From positions 62,001-126,000 of the forward strand of contig RSEH01000083.1 in NCBI GenBank assembly GCA_006503475.1: a stretch of DNA of 64,000 nucleotides. Direction: 5' to 3'. Shown one piece after another: positions 9,947-19,987 of this stretch (position 1 is the first letter of the stretch; each line of letters starts with the position of its first letter). The stretch comes from Stentor roeselii (lineage: Eukaryota; Ciliophora; Heterotrichea; Heterotrichida; Stentoridae). The notes beneath the pieces were generated by a model that saw only the letters and a program-made list of their open reading frames with translations, had not been told where the DNA came from and did no database searches. The position numbers and the translations under genes are program-made.

Positions 9947-10333
9947 ATGAGCATTAATAAACCTGCTCGAAGACAGAGTCTCACTCTTTTTGAACAGCTT
10001 GAACTTCAAAGACTCAGAGATAAGTACCCAGAATTTTTCGAAAAGCTCTCTCTTGAAATCCTTTCACAGACTTACATAAAAGTCCCAAAAATCCCTAAAG
10101 TCCAACAAAAATGTTTCCGATGCGCCTTAGAAATAAAAAATCGTCACTGCAAAAACTGCATTTTTTCAGGTATCCGACTAAGACTCACAAAAAAATGCAG
10201 AAAATGCGAAATTCACGGACATTCCAGCAACGACTGTCTTGTTATAAACGGTAAAATGATTGACTTGGCAGAAGTGACTTGTTTTGTGTGTCGGTCGAAA
10301 GGCCATGTGAATTGTTTTCAGAAAGGAATATAA
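9947..10333 (+). CDS. Small CCHC zinc-knuckle protein
   Basis: A 128-residue basic protein. A Cys cluster (CFRCALEIKNRHCKNC) is followed by a canonical CCHC knuckle (CRKCEIHGHSSNDC) and a shorter third unit (CFVCRSKGHVNC) like the CxxCxxxGHxxC units that accompany knuckles in some RNA-binding proteins. A role in RNA binding is likely from the family. A GT...AG segment of 15 nt sits inside the last knuckle (10307-10321), but it lacks the A at position 10 seen in the firm introns, and removing it would destroy the knuckle, so I treat it as exon. Confidence 0.7.
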   Translation: MSINKPARRQSLTLFEQLELQRLRDKYPEFFEKLSLEILSQTYIKVPKIPKVQQKCFRCALEIKNRHCKNCIFSGIRLRLTKKCRKCEIHGHSSNDCLVINGKMIDLAEVTCFVCRSKGHVNCFQKGI

Positions 10334-10361
10334 ATTATTAGTAAAGCTTTTGCTTATAAAA

Positions 10362-10739
10362 ATGATTACGAGTTTACTTAACAGCTCCATCGAGATGAAA
10401 GAAAAAAATGTTTTGATACTCGCTTTAGAAGAAGTTTCTTTGATTCGATTTGTACAGATCAAGTACTTGAAAACTGTTGATGTTTCTATTCAGTTCGCTT
10501 GTCAGTTGAATGGCAAGTGGGTCAATGCGAATCGGCTTTCAATCGTTGCTCATACTTTGCCAAGGAAAGTCAAAACTGGATCATTGCCTGCCAGGTTTGT
10601 AAGGATTGAGTTTTTTTATGGAGATTTGAGGCATTTGCAAGATGTTTCTTTGATTGGAATCACTCGTAGTGAAGTGAATGAAATGAAGAAACAGGAACGA
10701 GATTTGTACTTGGAAAGACCTTTAGAGATGATTTATTAA
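10362..10739 (+). CDS. Small beta-rich protein of unknown function
   Basis: A 125-residue ORF that begins 28 bp after the zinc-knuckle gene in another frame. The pattern IRFVQIKY, then SIQFACQLNGKW, then ARFVRIEFFYGD and LQDVSLIGI recalls a galactose-binding-like beta sandwich (discoidin/F5-8C, DOC or IFT25 type), but the resemblance is weak and unverified. A short helical, charged tail follows. An in-frame TTG lies four codons upstream; the ATG is the likelier start. A 16-nt intron could in principle join it to the upstream gene, but I find no such GT-AG segment. Confidence 0.55.
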   Translation: MITSLLNSSIEMKEKNVLILALEEVSLIRFVQIKYLKTVDVSIQFACQLNGKWVNANRLSIVAHTLPRKVKTGSLPARFVRIEFFYGDLRHLQDVSLIGITRSEVNEMKKQERDLYLERPLEMIY

Positions 10740-10944
10740 TTAAGTATTCTGAATAATGATTTTAAAAGATAAGAGTTTTATCGATACCTGAAATAAATCT
10801 AAAGATTTTAAGAGATAGTCTTTATCGATGTACATATTCATCTTTAATAAAATTTTCTTAAATCTTTTCATTCAATTGATATCATTTTTATCAATGATAT
10901 CAAGAACTATCAAAAGGAAAAGGAAGATTCAACTAAAAATTATA

Positions 10945-11345
10945 GATCTCTCTTCAATCCAAGAAATTCAAACAGCATCTTGGATATCATTTAAAAGAGT
11001 TAAATAATTGAAATGGTATTGTCATTAGATAAACTATAAGATATAACTCACCAGAATTAAAAATCAAGCATTTACATGCAAGAAATATTAGAAGATGGTA
11101 CTCTTAGAAATTTGAATTTAATTGAAAGTCTTTCAGCTATGTTATAATCAATCTTTGGTCAATGAAATTATCTTAAGTCTTTCATCTTAGAAAATTAAAT
11201 CTTTTAGTAGATGAATTGTTCCTGCAAAGAAAGATGTTTTCAATTTTTATCATTTATGAACTTTGAAGAATAACAGAACTAAAAAAATTATCCAGAGGTT
11301 TATAAAAGAATGAAAATTTGATATTCATTAGTGAGTAATAATTAA
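10945..11345 (+). pseudogene. Decayed copy of the 11833/12671 tandem family
   Basis: The DNA aligns in order with the two intact paralogues downstream. The start (CAAGAAATTCAAACAGCATC near 10960) matches their MQEII region. The centre near 11055-11095 (AATCAAGCATTTACATGCAA) matches their NQAFCMQ region. The end near 11290-11335 (TTTGATATTCAT) matches their NPQEYIRQGRFDIHG region. All frames are broken by stops and indels. It is an old third copy of a host gene family. Confidence 0.7.
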
Positions 11346-11832
11346 AATGATATGAAGAAAATTATGGAAATTAGTATGATAATCATAAAATAAAGGAAGA
11401 GGTAAAAATTAAATGTGATATTTTATACTGGAGATGAAGGAGTACTTTGAAAAAAAAGCTAAAATTACTGATGATGATAAATTCAATTGAAAAGTTAAGT
11501 TGCATTCAGTTGAGTTTAGACTTACTATATTCAATTAATTTAACTACTGGATTTAATAACTAAAGGATTTATACCTTTTAATCAAAAAAATGATAATATA
11601 ATTTAAATTTTATATTTGACTTTCACTTAAATATAAATCTAAACTTTTATGGCTCTATTTTTAAGTATATTTAATCAACTTCCATCAGTAATTTATATCT
11701 ATCTTCAAACATAGTTATAATTATATAGTACTATAAAACGACTTTTACCCGAAATTTGAATAGAATTCCAAATGCATTTAGATTATTTCAAGGTTGTTGA
11801 AAACCTAAAGTTCAATAAGAGAATTTGCGCCT
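11346..11832. other. AT-rich spacer before the first intact tandem copy
   Basis: No gene or repeat recognised. The last ~20 bases before the downstream ATG still read in frame as REFAP, matching the KEFVP that precedes the equivalent Met in the next paralogue, but an in-frame TAA lies just upstream. Confidence 0.5.
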
Positions 11833-12426
11833 ATGCAAGAAATAATAGATAGCATCTTCGATATGCTAAAAAAGGTTTCTAGTTTACCAGAAAATTATGA
11901 GCTCAGTCAAGAGTTTCAAACTTTACTGTTAAGAATAAAAAACCAAGCATTCTGTATGCAAGGCTTACTTGAAGATATAAGACTGCAAAATTCTCAACAG
12001 TTTCAAAATATGGTAAATTCTTTCCTTGACATTCAAAAAGATATTAAAGTGCATGAATTGGTAAAATTAACTATAAGTCTAATAATACCAATAATATTGA
12101 AAGATCAAAAAATAATTGACTCTTTAAAATATCGTCCAGTTAATTGTTCTAATAATATAGTTACCGCGTTTTATAAATCTGAAGAATACATTGATGAAAG
12201 GTTTAGGCTGGCTGAAGAGAATCCTCAAGAATATATCAGACAAGGAAGATTTGACATCCATGGATTACACCCAGGGCAAAAAGGTAACTACAATGAACTC
12301 TATGCAAGAGAATATCAGTCTGATTTGAGAAATCCGGTGAATGAAATTAATCAACGAGGAGGATATCCACCTGAAATTGATGGAGTTAAGTATTTCGATT
12401 CGCTTTTTAAACGAGGGAATAAGTAA
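11833..12426 (+). CDS. Lineage-specific tandem family protein, copy A
   Basis: A 197-residue helical protein, clearly homologous along its length to the 12671 gene. Shared blocks are MQEII(D/E)SI, (K/R)NQAFCMQG, a VxELVK helix, and the best-conserved stretch NPQEYIRQGRFDIHG followed by a Gly-rich, probably disordered tail. No known domain, signal peptide or membrane segment is seen. Its Met corresponds to residue 17 of copy B; upstream codons still encode a similar peptide but run into a stop, so the original start may have been lost or an upstream exon missed. Function unknown. Confidence 0.7.
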   Translation: MQEIIDSIFDMLKKVSSLPENYELSQEFQTLLLRIKNQAFCMQGLLEDIRLQNSQQFQNMVNSFLDIQKDIKVHELVKLTISLIIPIILKDQKIIDSLKYRPVNCSNNIVTAFYKSEEYIDERFRLAEENPQEYIRQGRFDIHGLHPGQKGNYNELYAREYQSDLRNPVNEINQRGGYPPEIDGVKYFDSLFKRGNK

Positions 12427-12670
12427 TGATCGGGATAGTATTAGATATTTTTACTGATTTATTTGTTAAAATAGTTTATTAAGCTATCTATTTAATTTCT
12501 TCATGGATGTTACTATAAGAATTATTTGTACCAAAAGGGTACAAAACTATTTTTATTTGTAGATTTATATATTTTACTAAGGTTTAATCTCTCATCCCGA
12601 TTGCTTCAAAATTATTCAAGGTACCATCTTATCAATTGATCTCTTTTTTTTTCCATTTTTTTATAAAGTA

Positions 12671-13297
12671 ATGCCTCGAAATTCTAAACAGCAAGCTTCG
12701 CTAAAAGAATTTGTTCCTATGCAAGAAATCATAGAAAGCATTTATGAGATGCTGAAACGTGTAGCATCTTTGCAAAAAAACAACATAGAAGATCCTGAAT
12801 TCCAAACTTTACTATCTAGAATCAGAAATCAAGCCTTTTGTATGCAAGGAATTCTTACAGATGAAAGAATGAAGAAATCCTTACAATTTAAAAACATGCT
12901 AAACTATTTTCATGAAATTCAAAATGATGGCAAAGTCAATGAACTGGTCAAAGTTTGCATAAATCAAATAATTCCGATATTCTGCAATCAACATGATATC
13001 AATGAATATATGAAATATTCACCAATACATCCATCAAGCCATATAATATCATCATTTTATAAATCACAGAATTACATTGAGGAAAGACATAGATTAGCTG
13101 AACAGAATCCTCAAGAATATATAAGACAAGGAAGATTTGATATTCATGGTGTAAGTCCAGGACGAAAACCAAACTTTAGTGATTTATATAATGACCAAAA
13201 GATTAATGCAAATGTTAATGATCATTTTAGAGGATCATATAAAGATGATAGATTCTCAACATCAAGTGGTGCTTACGGTAGTCATTACAAAAAGTAG
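12671..13297 (+). CDS. Lineage-specific tandem family protein, copy B
   Basis: A 208-residue paralogue of the gene at 11833, 244 bp downstream on the same strand. It has an extra basic N-terminus (16 residues, with KEFVP) before the shared MQEII block. The conserved core ends with NPQEYIRQGRFDIHG, after which a polar, Gly/Ser/Tyr-rich tail diverges completely from copy A. Conservation of the core with divergence of the tail and the spacer argues that both copies are under selection. Function unknown. Confidence 0.75.
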   Translation: MPRNSKQQASLKEFVPMQEIIESIYEMLKRVASLQKNNIEDPEFQTLLSRIRNQAFCMQGILTDERMKKSLQFKNMLNYFHEIQNDGKVNELVKVCINQIIPIFCNQHDINEYMKYSPIHPSSHIISSFYKSQNYIEERHRLAEQNPQEYIRQGRFDIHGVSPGRKPNFSDLYNDQKINANVNDHFRGSYKDDRFSTSSGAYGSHYKK

Positions 13298-14199
13298 TTT
13301 TAATAAAAATGATTATAATTGGACTTATCATGGTCTTATTAAGTAATAAGTTCTATTTTTTTCTTCAAGAATGGACTCTTTTCTATTCAGTAAAACAGCA
13401 TAGATTAAACTTTTCAATATAAGTGTAATACTTATAAGTATTTTATAATGAAATGATGTCAGGTTCAATCATGGATAATTATAAAATCTATTGCTTTTTC
13501 GGTTTTTTGATATAAAACTTAAAGTAATTATGATAATGATTTGTTTAATTTTTAATTATTAGATGAGAGAGAAATAATCAATCTGTTAAGTAATTTATTT
13601 TCAACATTATCTGATTATTATTTTACCAAAAATTTCAATAAGCAACTTCGGATAATAAGCAACCCATCTCAAATTTTACTTGAACTATTTCACCACATCA
13701 AATTTAAAATTATTGATGATAATAATTTCTCAAAGAAATGAACATCAAATCAGAGCCCGATCATTAATTTCAAGTCCTAAATTAAAAAAATCGATAATTT
13801 TCGATTAATTAAAGGTAAGAATCTCCATTAAAAAATATGCAGAACCCTTAAACCCGAGAATAGATCTATGGCTAGTATCCAGAAACTCATTCAATAGCGG
13901 AAACTCTCTATTAAATCAAATTTAATCGAATCATTCGAGCTTCATTCCCGAATCAAACATAATATTAACATATAATAATGGAAGAAATGCCTTTGTACCC
14001 TTTTAATAATCTTCTATAGGATTTTAGAATTTATAGTAGTGAGTGACAAACTAAATCCATACTTATTAAAACGTGAATCTATAGATCAATAATAAAACAA
14101 ATTCTAACTAACCTTATATTTTGTAAAAAGTGAAATCTTTAAAGTCAATAATAAACAAATTCTAACTAGTATAACCTTGAAATCATCTTAAAAAACAGT
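13298..14199. other. AT-rich intergenic region with a short direct repeat
   Basis: About 900 bases without a supported gene. A direct repeat of ~33 bases (TCAATAATAAA then CAAATTCTAACTA) occurs near 14085-14117 and again near 14145-14177, close to the 3' end of the frameshifted pseudo-astacin gene. Nothing else is recognised. Confidence 0.55.
14085..14177. repeat. Short interrupted direct repeat
   Basis: Two near-identical copies (~33 bases, differing by an A-run length and a few end bases) lie about 60 bases apart just beyond the 3' end of the pseudo-astacin copy at 14200. It may be a local slippage or duplication scar. Confidence 0.6.
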
Positions 14200-15901
14200 T
14201 TAATAACTAAGACAGCATCCAGAAATAGTCAAATTTACTTTTTTCTTCCCATTTAATTCTGAAAAACCACATGAGCACTCTGATGATTTAATATCACTAA
14301 AACTCTCTTTAACATGATCTGAATGACAAATCTCTGAGCACTGATAAAAAACAACAACATTTCCATCATAATCTAACGAATCACTACAAGTAACACATTT
14401 AAAACCCTCAACTTTTTGTCGACTCTTGAAACCCTTGGAGCACTGATTGACATGTTTCAAACTCCCACAAGCGCATTTAACCTCCTTATTTTCCTCAATT
14501 CCAAAATTAACAAACTTAATATGATGTTTTTGATGATGAACCTGACAACAATAAGCACAAATAGGGATCTGACTATTGCCCCAGCAAGTAACACAATAAA
14601 AATGACTCTGAACGAAAGGATCCTTAAAAACATCAGCAGAACATTTTTGATTCCCATAAAAAAACCTTATCTTTTCAATATCAAGTTTAGAGAGTTTCTT
14701 GACATTATTGATAATTATTGCCTTTGAACAATCTCTTATCTTCGAGCAAGCTGGCAGATGCATAACAGAGTTTTTATCATAAGGGCCATAAAAGTTGTTT
14801 TTGATGATAATCAAATTAGATGAAAGAGAATTTTCTTGATATTCTCTCGGAAAATTGTTGGAAAACAGATAACAGTAAAAATCTTTTTTATCTTTTGACA
14901 TGGACTGATGAGTGAAACCGATCACATGCATCAAGATATGCAAAACTGCTGGTTTCGATGTTCGAGATGGAAAAACGACGAGATTTTTCCCTGTACCTTC
15001 CGACAGGGACTTCGACTTCAGCTTCTAACTTTGAGTTGATGTGAAATTCTACAAAATCTTGGTCTTCAGGTTTTGACTCAACAAACCTTATGACTTTGCT
15101 TTTATTGAATATTTTTAATGAACTCGTCAGAGACTCCATAGTGACTCGATCAAGTTTTAACTCAGAAGTGAAAGTAAAAGGAATTTTACCTCCAGGCCAT
15201 CTTGTCGGCAAGTACTCAAAGACCAGGCCTTGATCTAAGGTTTCGAAGGAATCAGGAAATTTATAAGTTTTTAATAAAAAATCTTTATAATCATTCATTA
15301 TTGAATTCACAAAGCCTAGTTTCAAGTTTGTCTTTTTCACTGTGATTTCAATTAAAGTCGGTTTAATTATGATGTTTTGGATTCCTTTTTGAAACTTGTT
15401 TATAAATAGTTCTACAGATTTTCTTGGTTCTATAGGAACTGAGTTTCTAATCTCGTTTTCTTCGACGTTAAAAACGTTTTCTTCTACGTTAAAAACGTTT
15501 TCTTCGTTAGTTAATTGAAATTTGTCGATTGATTGTCTAGATTCTTCAATTATTCTGTTACTTGGAAGGCGATTGATTTGATTTTCAACTGATTCGCATT
15601 TGTTTTCAACAAAATCTTTGGGATTATCTGGGTTTAGGGTTGAAAACATATGATTTTTTTCATATCCTGATGAATGAATGGTTGAATTAAGTGATATTAA
15701 TTCTTTTTTTATCAGAGAATCGAGTCTAGTGAAAAGAAAGTTTTTTGGAATTTCTGGAACTTTGTCTGTGCGATCTGGGCAACTTTTAAATGTTATTTCT
15801 TGGAAATCTTCGGTTTTGAAATGATGTTTTTTTAAGGTTTCCTTGAGTTTTAGTCTTTTTGCAGGAGATCTGATAAGGAAATTTCGCTTTGAAGCATCCA
15901 T
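14200..15901 (-). pseudogene. Pseudo-astacin/UBR-box family member with a frameshift
   Basis: Two overlapping frames together span a full family member. The upstream frame (15901 to ~14990) holds the disordered N-terminus and the first half of the astacin-like domain (RWPGGKIPFTF, then VPVGRY). The downstream frame holds PAVLHILMHVIGFTHQ, the SVMHL Met-turn and both UBR-box fingers to the normal end (SGCCLSY). Against the intact paralogue, where TACCCAGGGG encodes YPG, this copy reads TACAGGG: about two bases are missing near 14990-14993. No 15-nt GT-AG intron explains it. It may be a recent pseudogene, an assembly error or a frameshifted product. As in its relatives, the Glu of HExxH is replaced (here by Ile). 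An imperfect short duplication (NVEENVF twice) lies in the N-terminus. Confidence 0.75.
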
Positions 15902-16197
15902 TTTATTATTCTATATTTTGGGTAATTTTACTGAAAGAGAGTTTAAGTTTAGCTGAAATTTTGATTTCAGTTTAATATAATGGGAAATAGCTATTCAAAT
16001 CTTTTTACAATATTGAAATAAGGTTTAATTTTGAGTAGTATGATAGAAAATAAGAAAGGATTTCTACCTAGAATTTCAGAGTCAATGTACTAACAAAACA
16101 ATTACAAATTTAATGAGATAATGATGCTCTAATCTTAGAAGATTCTTACAGGCTATTAACATAAATAGTAATTTCTTTAAGGTTATTCGATATAAAA

Positions 16198-17607
16198 ATG
16201 TCTGATGATTTTAAAGAATCGATTAGATCACCTATCCAAAATAGGATCATAGGAAATGAAGAGTCTAAAAAACAAAAGCTAGATAAGTTCCAACATCAGC
16301 TAAGCATCATTTCAATTCTCGAAAACTCTACCCTAAACCCTCAAAAATCAAAAATGAAATACGATTCACAACAAAAGTTATCACCTCTCTCTAAAATTAA
16401 TAAATTTAAAAGAAACTCACTAGATCCAATCATACCCGTAGCCTTCCAACCAGACTCCCTGATAAAAAACACGATAATATCAGTGATCCGAAACTCAATC
16501 CTAACAATCACAGTGAAACTTCCAAACGGTACAAACAAAACAATAATAAACACTTTCAGTCCAAACCGAGAAGTTTTAGGTATCTCTTCATTCAGCAGAT
16601 CATTCAAAATCTTCGACAAAGGCGAGTTTTACGAGCTTTTTCCAATGAGATGGATAAGAGGGCAGGTTTTTTTTGAGTTAAGTCCAAGATTCCAAAGCAG
16701 AGAAAATAAAAAGTTGAGTCAAATTTTAAAGGATTGCATGGAAGACCTCAATAAAAGAACTTACGTGAAGTTCATTGAGAAGAAAAAAGAAGTTGATGAT
16801 TTTGTTTTCTTTGACATTGATGATGAAATCAGTGTTTTTATTGGAAGATACCCTGGAAAAAATGAAGTGAAAATATCATCGAAATCTACTAGTGGACATA
16901 TTTATCATAATTTGATGCATATTCTTGGATTTGTTCATGAAACAAAGCCATCAAATTCCAGGCCTCTCGGGTATTACTCAATAAATAACATCCCGCCTTA
17001 TTGTCGAGAAGGAGTTGAAATGCTTAAATTTACATGTGAAGATACTTTAGGACCTTATGATGAAGACTCTGTTATCCACTCTAATGCCTGCATTGGTCAG
17101 ACACAAGATCCTTTAAGAAAGTTGAGATTTAAAGAAAAGCCTTCAAAACTAGACATCATGAAAATTAATTTTTTTTATGGAAATAGGCATTGCACTTTCG
17201 ATTATTATAAAATTCCTTATTTTCAAACGCACTTTAATTGCATTGACTGCTGGGGCACTTCAAAGTTTCCCATTTGCATGTTTTGTAAAGAATTTCATCA
17301 TAAAGGTCATCAACTCATAAAAGTTGATTATTCTGTCTCTCCATCTGTTGAATGCTTTTGTGGAAAATATGAACATCAAATGAAATGCTCTTGTTATTTG
17401 AACAAGGGAGTAATGGTCAATGCTGGAAGATGCTTAACTTGCAATCATTCGAAGTGTAATGATGGAAATGCTGATTGGATTGTTTGTTTCAGGTGTGAAG
17501 AAGTTTGTCATAAAGGACATGAGATTGAAAATGTTGGGGAAATTGAAGGGACTGAATGTCTATGTGGAAAAGTTGGAACTTTGGTTAGTTGTTATTTGAA
17601 GAAATAA
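16198..17607 (+). CDS. Pseudo-astacin metallopeptidase-like domain fused to two UBR boxes
   Basis: A 469-residue protein. Residues 1-~110 are polar and probably disordered, without a signal peptide. Residues ~150-335 follow the astacin (M12A) plan: RWIRGQVFFEL (usual RWPxGxIPY), the zinc motif H237-N-L-M-H241-ILGF-V-H247-E, and a Met-turn-like SVIHSN. The general-base Glu after the first His is Asn, so zinc could still bind but peptidase activity is not expected. Residues ~340-405 and ~410-462 are two Cys/His fingers with UBR-box spacing (first: CxxC, CMFC, HHKGH, CFCG; second: CxxC, CFRC, CHKGH, CLCG). UBR boxes read N-terminal residues of proteins. It is the only plus-strand member of the cluster, and the architecture is unfamiliar to me. 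Confidence 0.8.
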   Translation: MSDDFKESIRSPIQNRIIGNEESKKQKLDKFQHQLSIISILENSTLNPQKSKMKYDSQQKLSPLSKINKFKRNSLDPIIPVAFQPDSLIKNTIISVIRNSILTITVKLPNGTNKTIINTFSPNREVLGISSFSRSFKIFDKGEFYELFPMRWIRGQVFFELSPRFQSRENKKLSQILKDCMEDLNKRTYVKFIEKKKEVDDFVFFDIDDEISVFIGRYPGKNEVKISSKSTSGHIYHNLMHILGFVHETKPSNSRPLGYYSINNIPPYCREGVEMLKFTCEDTLGPYDEDSVIHSNACIGQTQDPLRKLRFKEKPSKLDIMKINFFYGNRHCTFDYYKIPYFQTHFNCIDCWGTSKFPICMFCKEFHHKGHQLIKVDYSVSPSVECFCGKYEHQMKCSCYLNKGVMVNAGRCLTCNHSKCNDGNADWIVCFRCEEVCHKGHEIENVGEIEGTECLCGKVGTLVSCYLKK

Positions 17608-17711
17608 CTTAGATAGAATTTTAGCTTTTATTAGGATTATGAAAGTTTTGAGAATTTGAAGATTATTTATAGAGAATTATTATTGTGAAACTAATTATTT
17701 AACGATCTTTA

Positions 17712-19340
17712 TCATGAAGTAAGAAAACATCCAGAAATAGTTAAAATTTTCAGATTTTTCTTTTGTTTTTCTGGAAGTGTGTCACATCCACAACTTTTTG
17801 CATCAATTTCTCCAGCATCCTTAACATTATGATTTGAATGGCATGTTTCCTTACACAGAAAACAAACAATCACATCATTTCCATCAGAAAACTCTTTACA
17901 AGTATCACAGTTAAATCCTCTAATCTTAAAATTTCCTTTTAAAAACTTGGCACATTTAGTAACATGTTTCAAAACACCACATCCACATTTGACTTCTTTA
18001 TTTCCCGCTATTCCAAAATTAACATATTCAAGTTCATGCCCTTGATGATGTATCTCGGCACAATAAACACAAATAGGGACTCCACAGTCATGCCAACAAG
18101 TTTTACAATAATAATGACTTTGAATGAAAGGTTTTTTAAAGAAATCCCCAGTACATTTTTGAGGTCCATAAAAAAACTTAATTTTTTTTATGTCTAAATC
18201 TGAAAGTTTCTTAATATTTTGTATTATTTCCTTATTTGAGCATTCTTTTATCTGTGAACAAGCTGGAAGATGTAAGACTGAGCAAGGGTCATAAGGACCG
18301 TAAAAGTTGCTATTAAGTAATATTGGATCAGATGATTTTGAGTCTTCTTGGGATTCTCTTGGAAAGTTGCTGGGATATAAGTAACAGTAAAAGTTTTTTT
18401 TATCATTTGACATTAACTGGTGGGTGAAACCGAGAATATGCATCAAAATATGTAAAACTGCTGGTTTTGATAAATCTTTTGGAAGTATGACCTGGTTTTC
18501 CCCTGGGTACCTGCCGACAGGCACCAGAACCTGAGAGGAGATATTTAAATCGATATCAAACATGACAAAATCTCTATCATTCAAATATTTATTCTCGATG
18601 CAAAAAAATTCTACAACTTTCAACTTATTGAATACTTCAAAACACTCCTGAAGAGTTTGCAGGGTTTTTTTATTGTTTTTTAGCTCACGTGAGATAAAAC
18701 AAGGAATTTTTCCTCCAATCCATCTGGTAGGCAAGTATTCAAAAATCAATCCTTTATCTAAAATCTCGAAAGTACTTTTAAGCTTAGAAGATCTGAACAA
18801 GGTTTTATTATTTTCGTTCCCAATTAACTCTAGCTTTAATTGTTTTCTCCCCGAGTTTTTGAAGCTTATATTGATTAAAACTGGTTTTATCATGTTACTG
18901 AGACCTGATATGAAATCGTTCCTGAAACCCTTAGGACAGTTTTCATTAAATGAAGCAGCCTCTTTCGATTCCTCTTGATTGATCTTATCTTCATCTTCGT
19001 AATTTTTTAAAGCGATTTCTTGATATTTATCCGGGTTTACTTGAAAATTATTGTATATGCGGTTACTTAAGACACGAGATATCTGGTCTTTGCTTGTTGA
19101 GATTCTTTCTGAGATTTCAATTGGATAATTTTCTTGAATTCGACTAGAATTTGGGAAAATTTTGTTCTTTGGTAGTCCATTGTGCAGTTTTTTTTTTGAT
19201 AGCACAGGCTTGGATCTAGAAGTATTGAGAAACTTATTGTTGAAGGGTTTATCTTTCGTTATTTCGAATTCTCGGAAATTTTCAGTTTTTAAAGCGGTTT
19301 TTCTTGGAAGTATATAAGGTAAGTGGAATGAATCAGACAT
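17712..19340 (-). CDS. Pseudo-astacin/UBR-box protein, intact long copy
   Basis: A 542-residue paralogue of the 16198 gene. The disordered N-terminus is longer (~1-165). The astacin-like core starts about residue 175, with RWIGGKIPCF near 206, VPVGRYPGENQ before the zinc motif, then H297-I-L-M-H301-ILGF-T-H307-Q, and SVLHL in the Met-turn position. The catalytic Glu is Ile, and the Glu after the third His is Gln. Two UBR-box fingers follow (~395-460 and ~470-525), ending in SGCFLTS like the 14200 copy. No secretion signal is seen, so an intracellular role is inferred. Convergent with the 16198 gene (104 bp apart). Confidence 0.8.
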   Translation of the reverse strand: MSDSFHLPYILPRKTALKTENFREFEITKDKPFNNKFLNTSRSKPVLSKKKLHNGLPKNKIFPNSSRIQENYPIEISERISTSKDQISRVLSNRIYNNFQVNPDKYQEIALKNYEDEDKINQEESKEAASFNENCPKGFRNDFISGLSNMIKPVLINISFKNSGRKQLKLELIGNENNKTLFRSSKLKSTFEILDKGLIFEYLPTRWIGGKIPCFISRELKNNKKTLQTLQECFEVFNKLKVVEFFCIENKYLNDRDFVMFDIDLNISSQVLVPVGRYPGENQVILPKDLSKPAVLHILMHILGFTHQLMSNDKKNFYCYLYPSNFPRESQEDSKSSDPILLNSNFYGPYDPCSVLHLPACSQIKECSNKEIIQNIKKLSDLDIKKIKFFYGPQKCTGDFFKKPFIQSHYYCKTCWHDCGVPICVYCAEIHHQGHELEYVNFGIAGNKEVKCGCGVLKHVTKCAKFLKGNFKIRGFNCDTCKEFSDGNDVIVCFLCKETCHSNHNVKDAGEIDAKSCGCDTLPEKQKKNLKILTISGCFLTS

Positions 19341-19489
19341 TTTCTATATTTATTCATTTTTGTGGAAAATTATGCTTGGATTAGTAATATGGTTGTTTAG
19401 GATCTAAATGAATTTTATTTGGATACAATTTATGTGTTTGAGATTTATATTTAGCATTTGCATGAGACAGCAGAGATCAGATCAAATAT

Positions 19490-19775
19490 TTCAAGCTGAT
19501 GATCAATATCCAAAGTTTTATATCACATTGCACAAGCAAAACCTCCTTATTATCCCCACCAATCTTACTACAAGTTTTTTCCCTTAAACGTTTCATTCTT
19601 ATAATTTTTTGGTAAATAAACATAGCACAACTTCAAATGTTAAAATTCCTACAGACGCAAAGCATTTCATTTACATTCAATCCAGCATTGATTTTCCTGA
19701 ACTCATGGCCCTTGTGATGTACTTCAAAGCAAAAGCATATTGCTATCTCCTCAGTAAGAGTTGTAATAAAAGAAT
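19490..19775 (-). pseudogene. Fossil of a fourth pseudo-astacin/UBR gene (UBR-box part only)
   Basis: On the minus strand, ~19765-19645 translates to IAICFCFEVHHKGHEF and then MLCVC, matching VPICVYCAEIHHQGHEL and the CGCG segment of the first UBR box. Lower coordinates (~19590-19490) keep traces of the second finger (CSKIGGDNKEVLLVQCD) but in shifted frames with stops. No astacin part could be traced with confidence. It is a truncated old copy in the same orientation as the 17712 gene. Confidence 0.7.
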
Positions 19776-19987
19776 TGATCATCTCTAGAGATTTATCTAA
19801 GACTTTTCAGGTGATAGCTCTTTTAAGATCAAAAGTTATCCAAATAGGAATTATTCCTCTTATACAACGAGTTTTTTGATAATATAAGGGAATTCTTCTA
19901 AGATTTTGAATGAAGAAGGGGAATTCAGTTCATTAATCACTTCTAACTTCTGATTCCTAAAGGCTTTTTACTCAAGTTATCTGTTAT

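Noticed and set aside
10307-10321. Possible 15-nt intron GTGAATTGTTTTCAG in the zinc-knuckle gene
   Set aside because: It contains no in-frame stop, lacks A at position 10 and its removal would delete a zinc-ligand Cys.
10334-10361. Joining the zinc-knuckle ORF and the following ORF into one gene
   Set aside because: The frames differ by one and no 16-nt GT-AG segment spans the stop; they are kept as two genes.
13298-14199. tRNA or other RNA gene in the larger AT-rich spacers
   Set aside because: No GGTTCGAATCC-like T-arm or paired acceptor stem was found in this or the other spacers.
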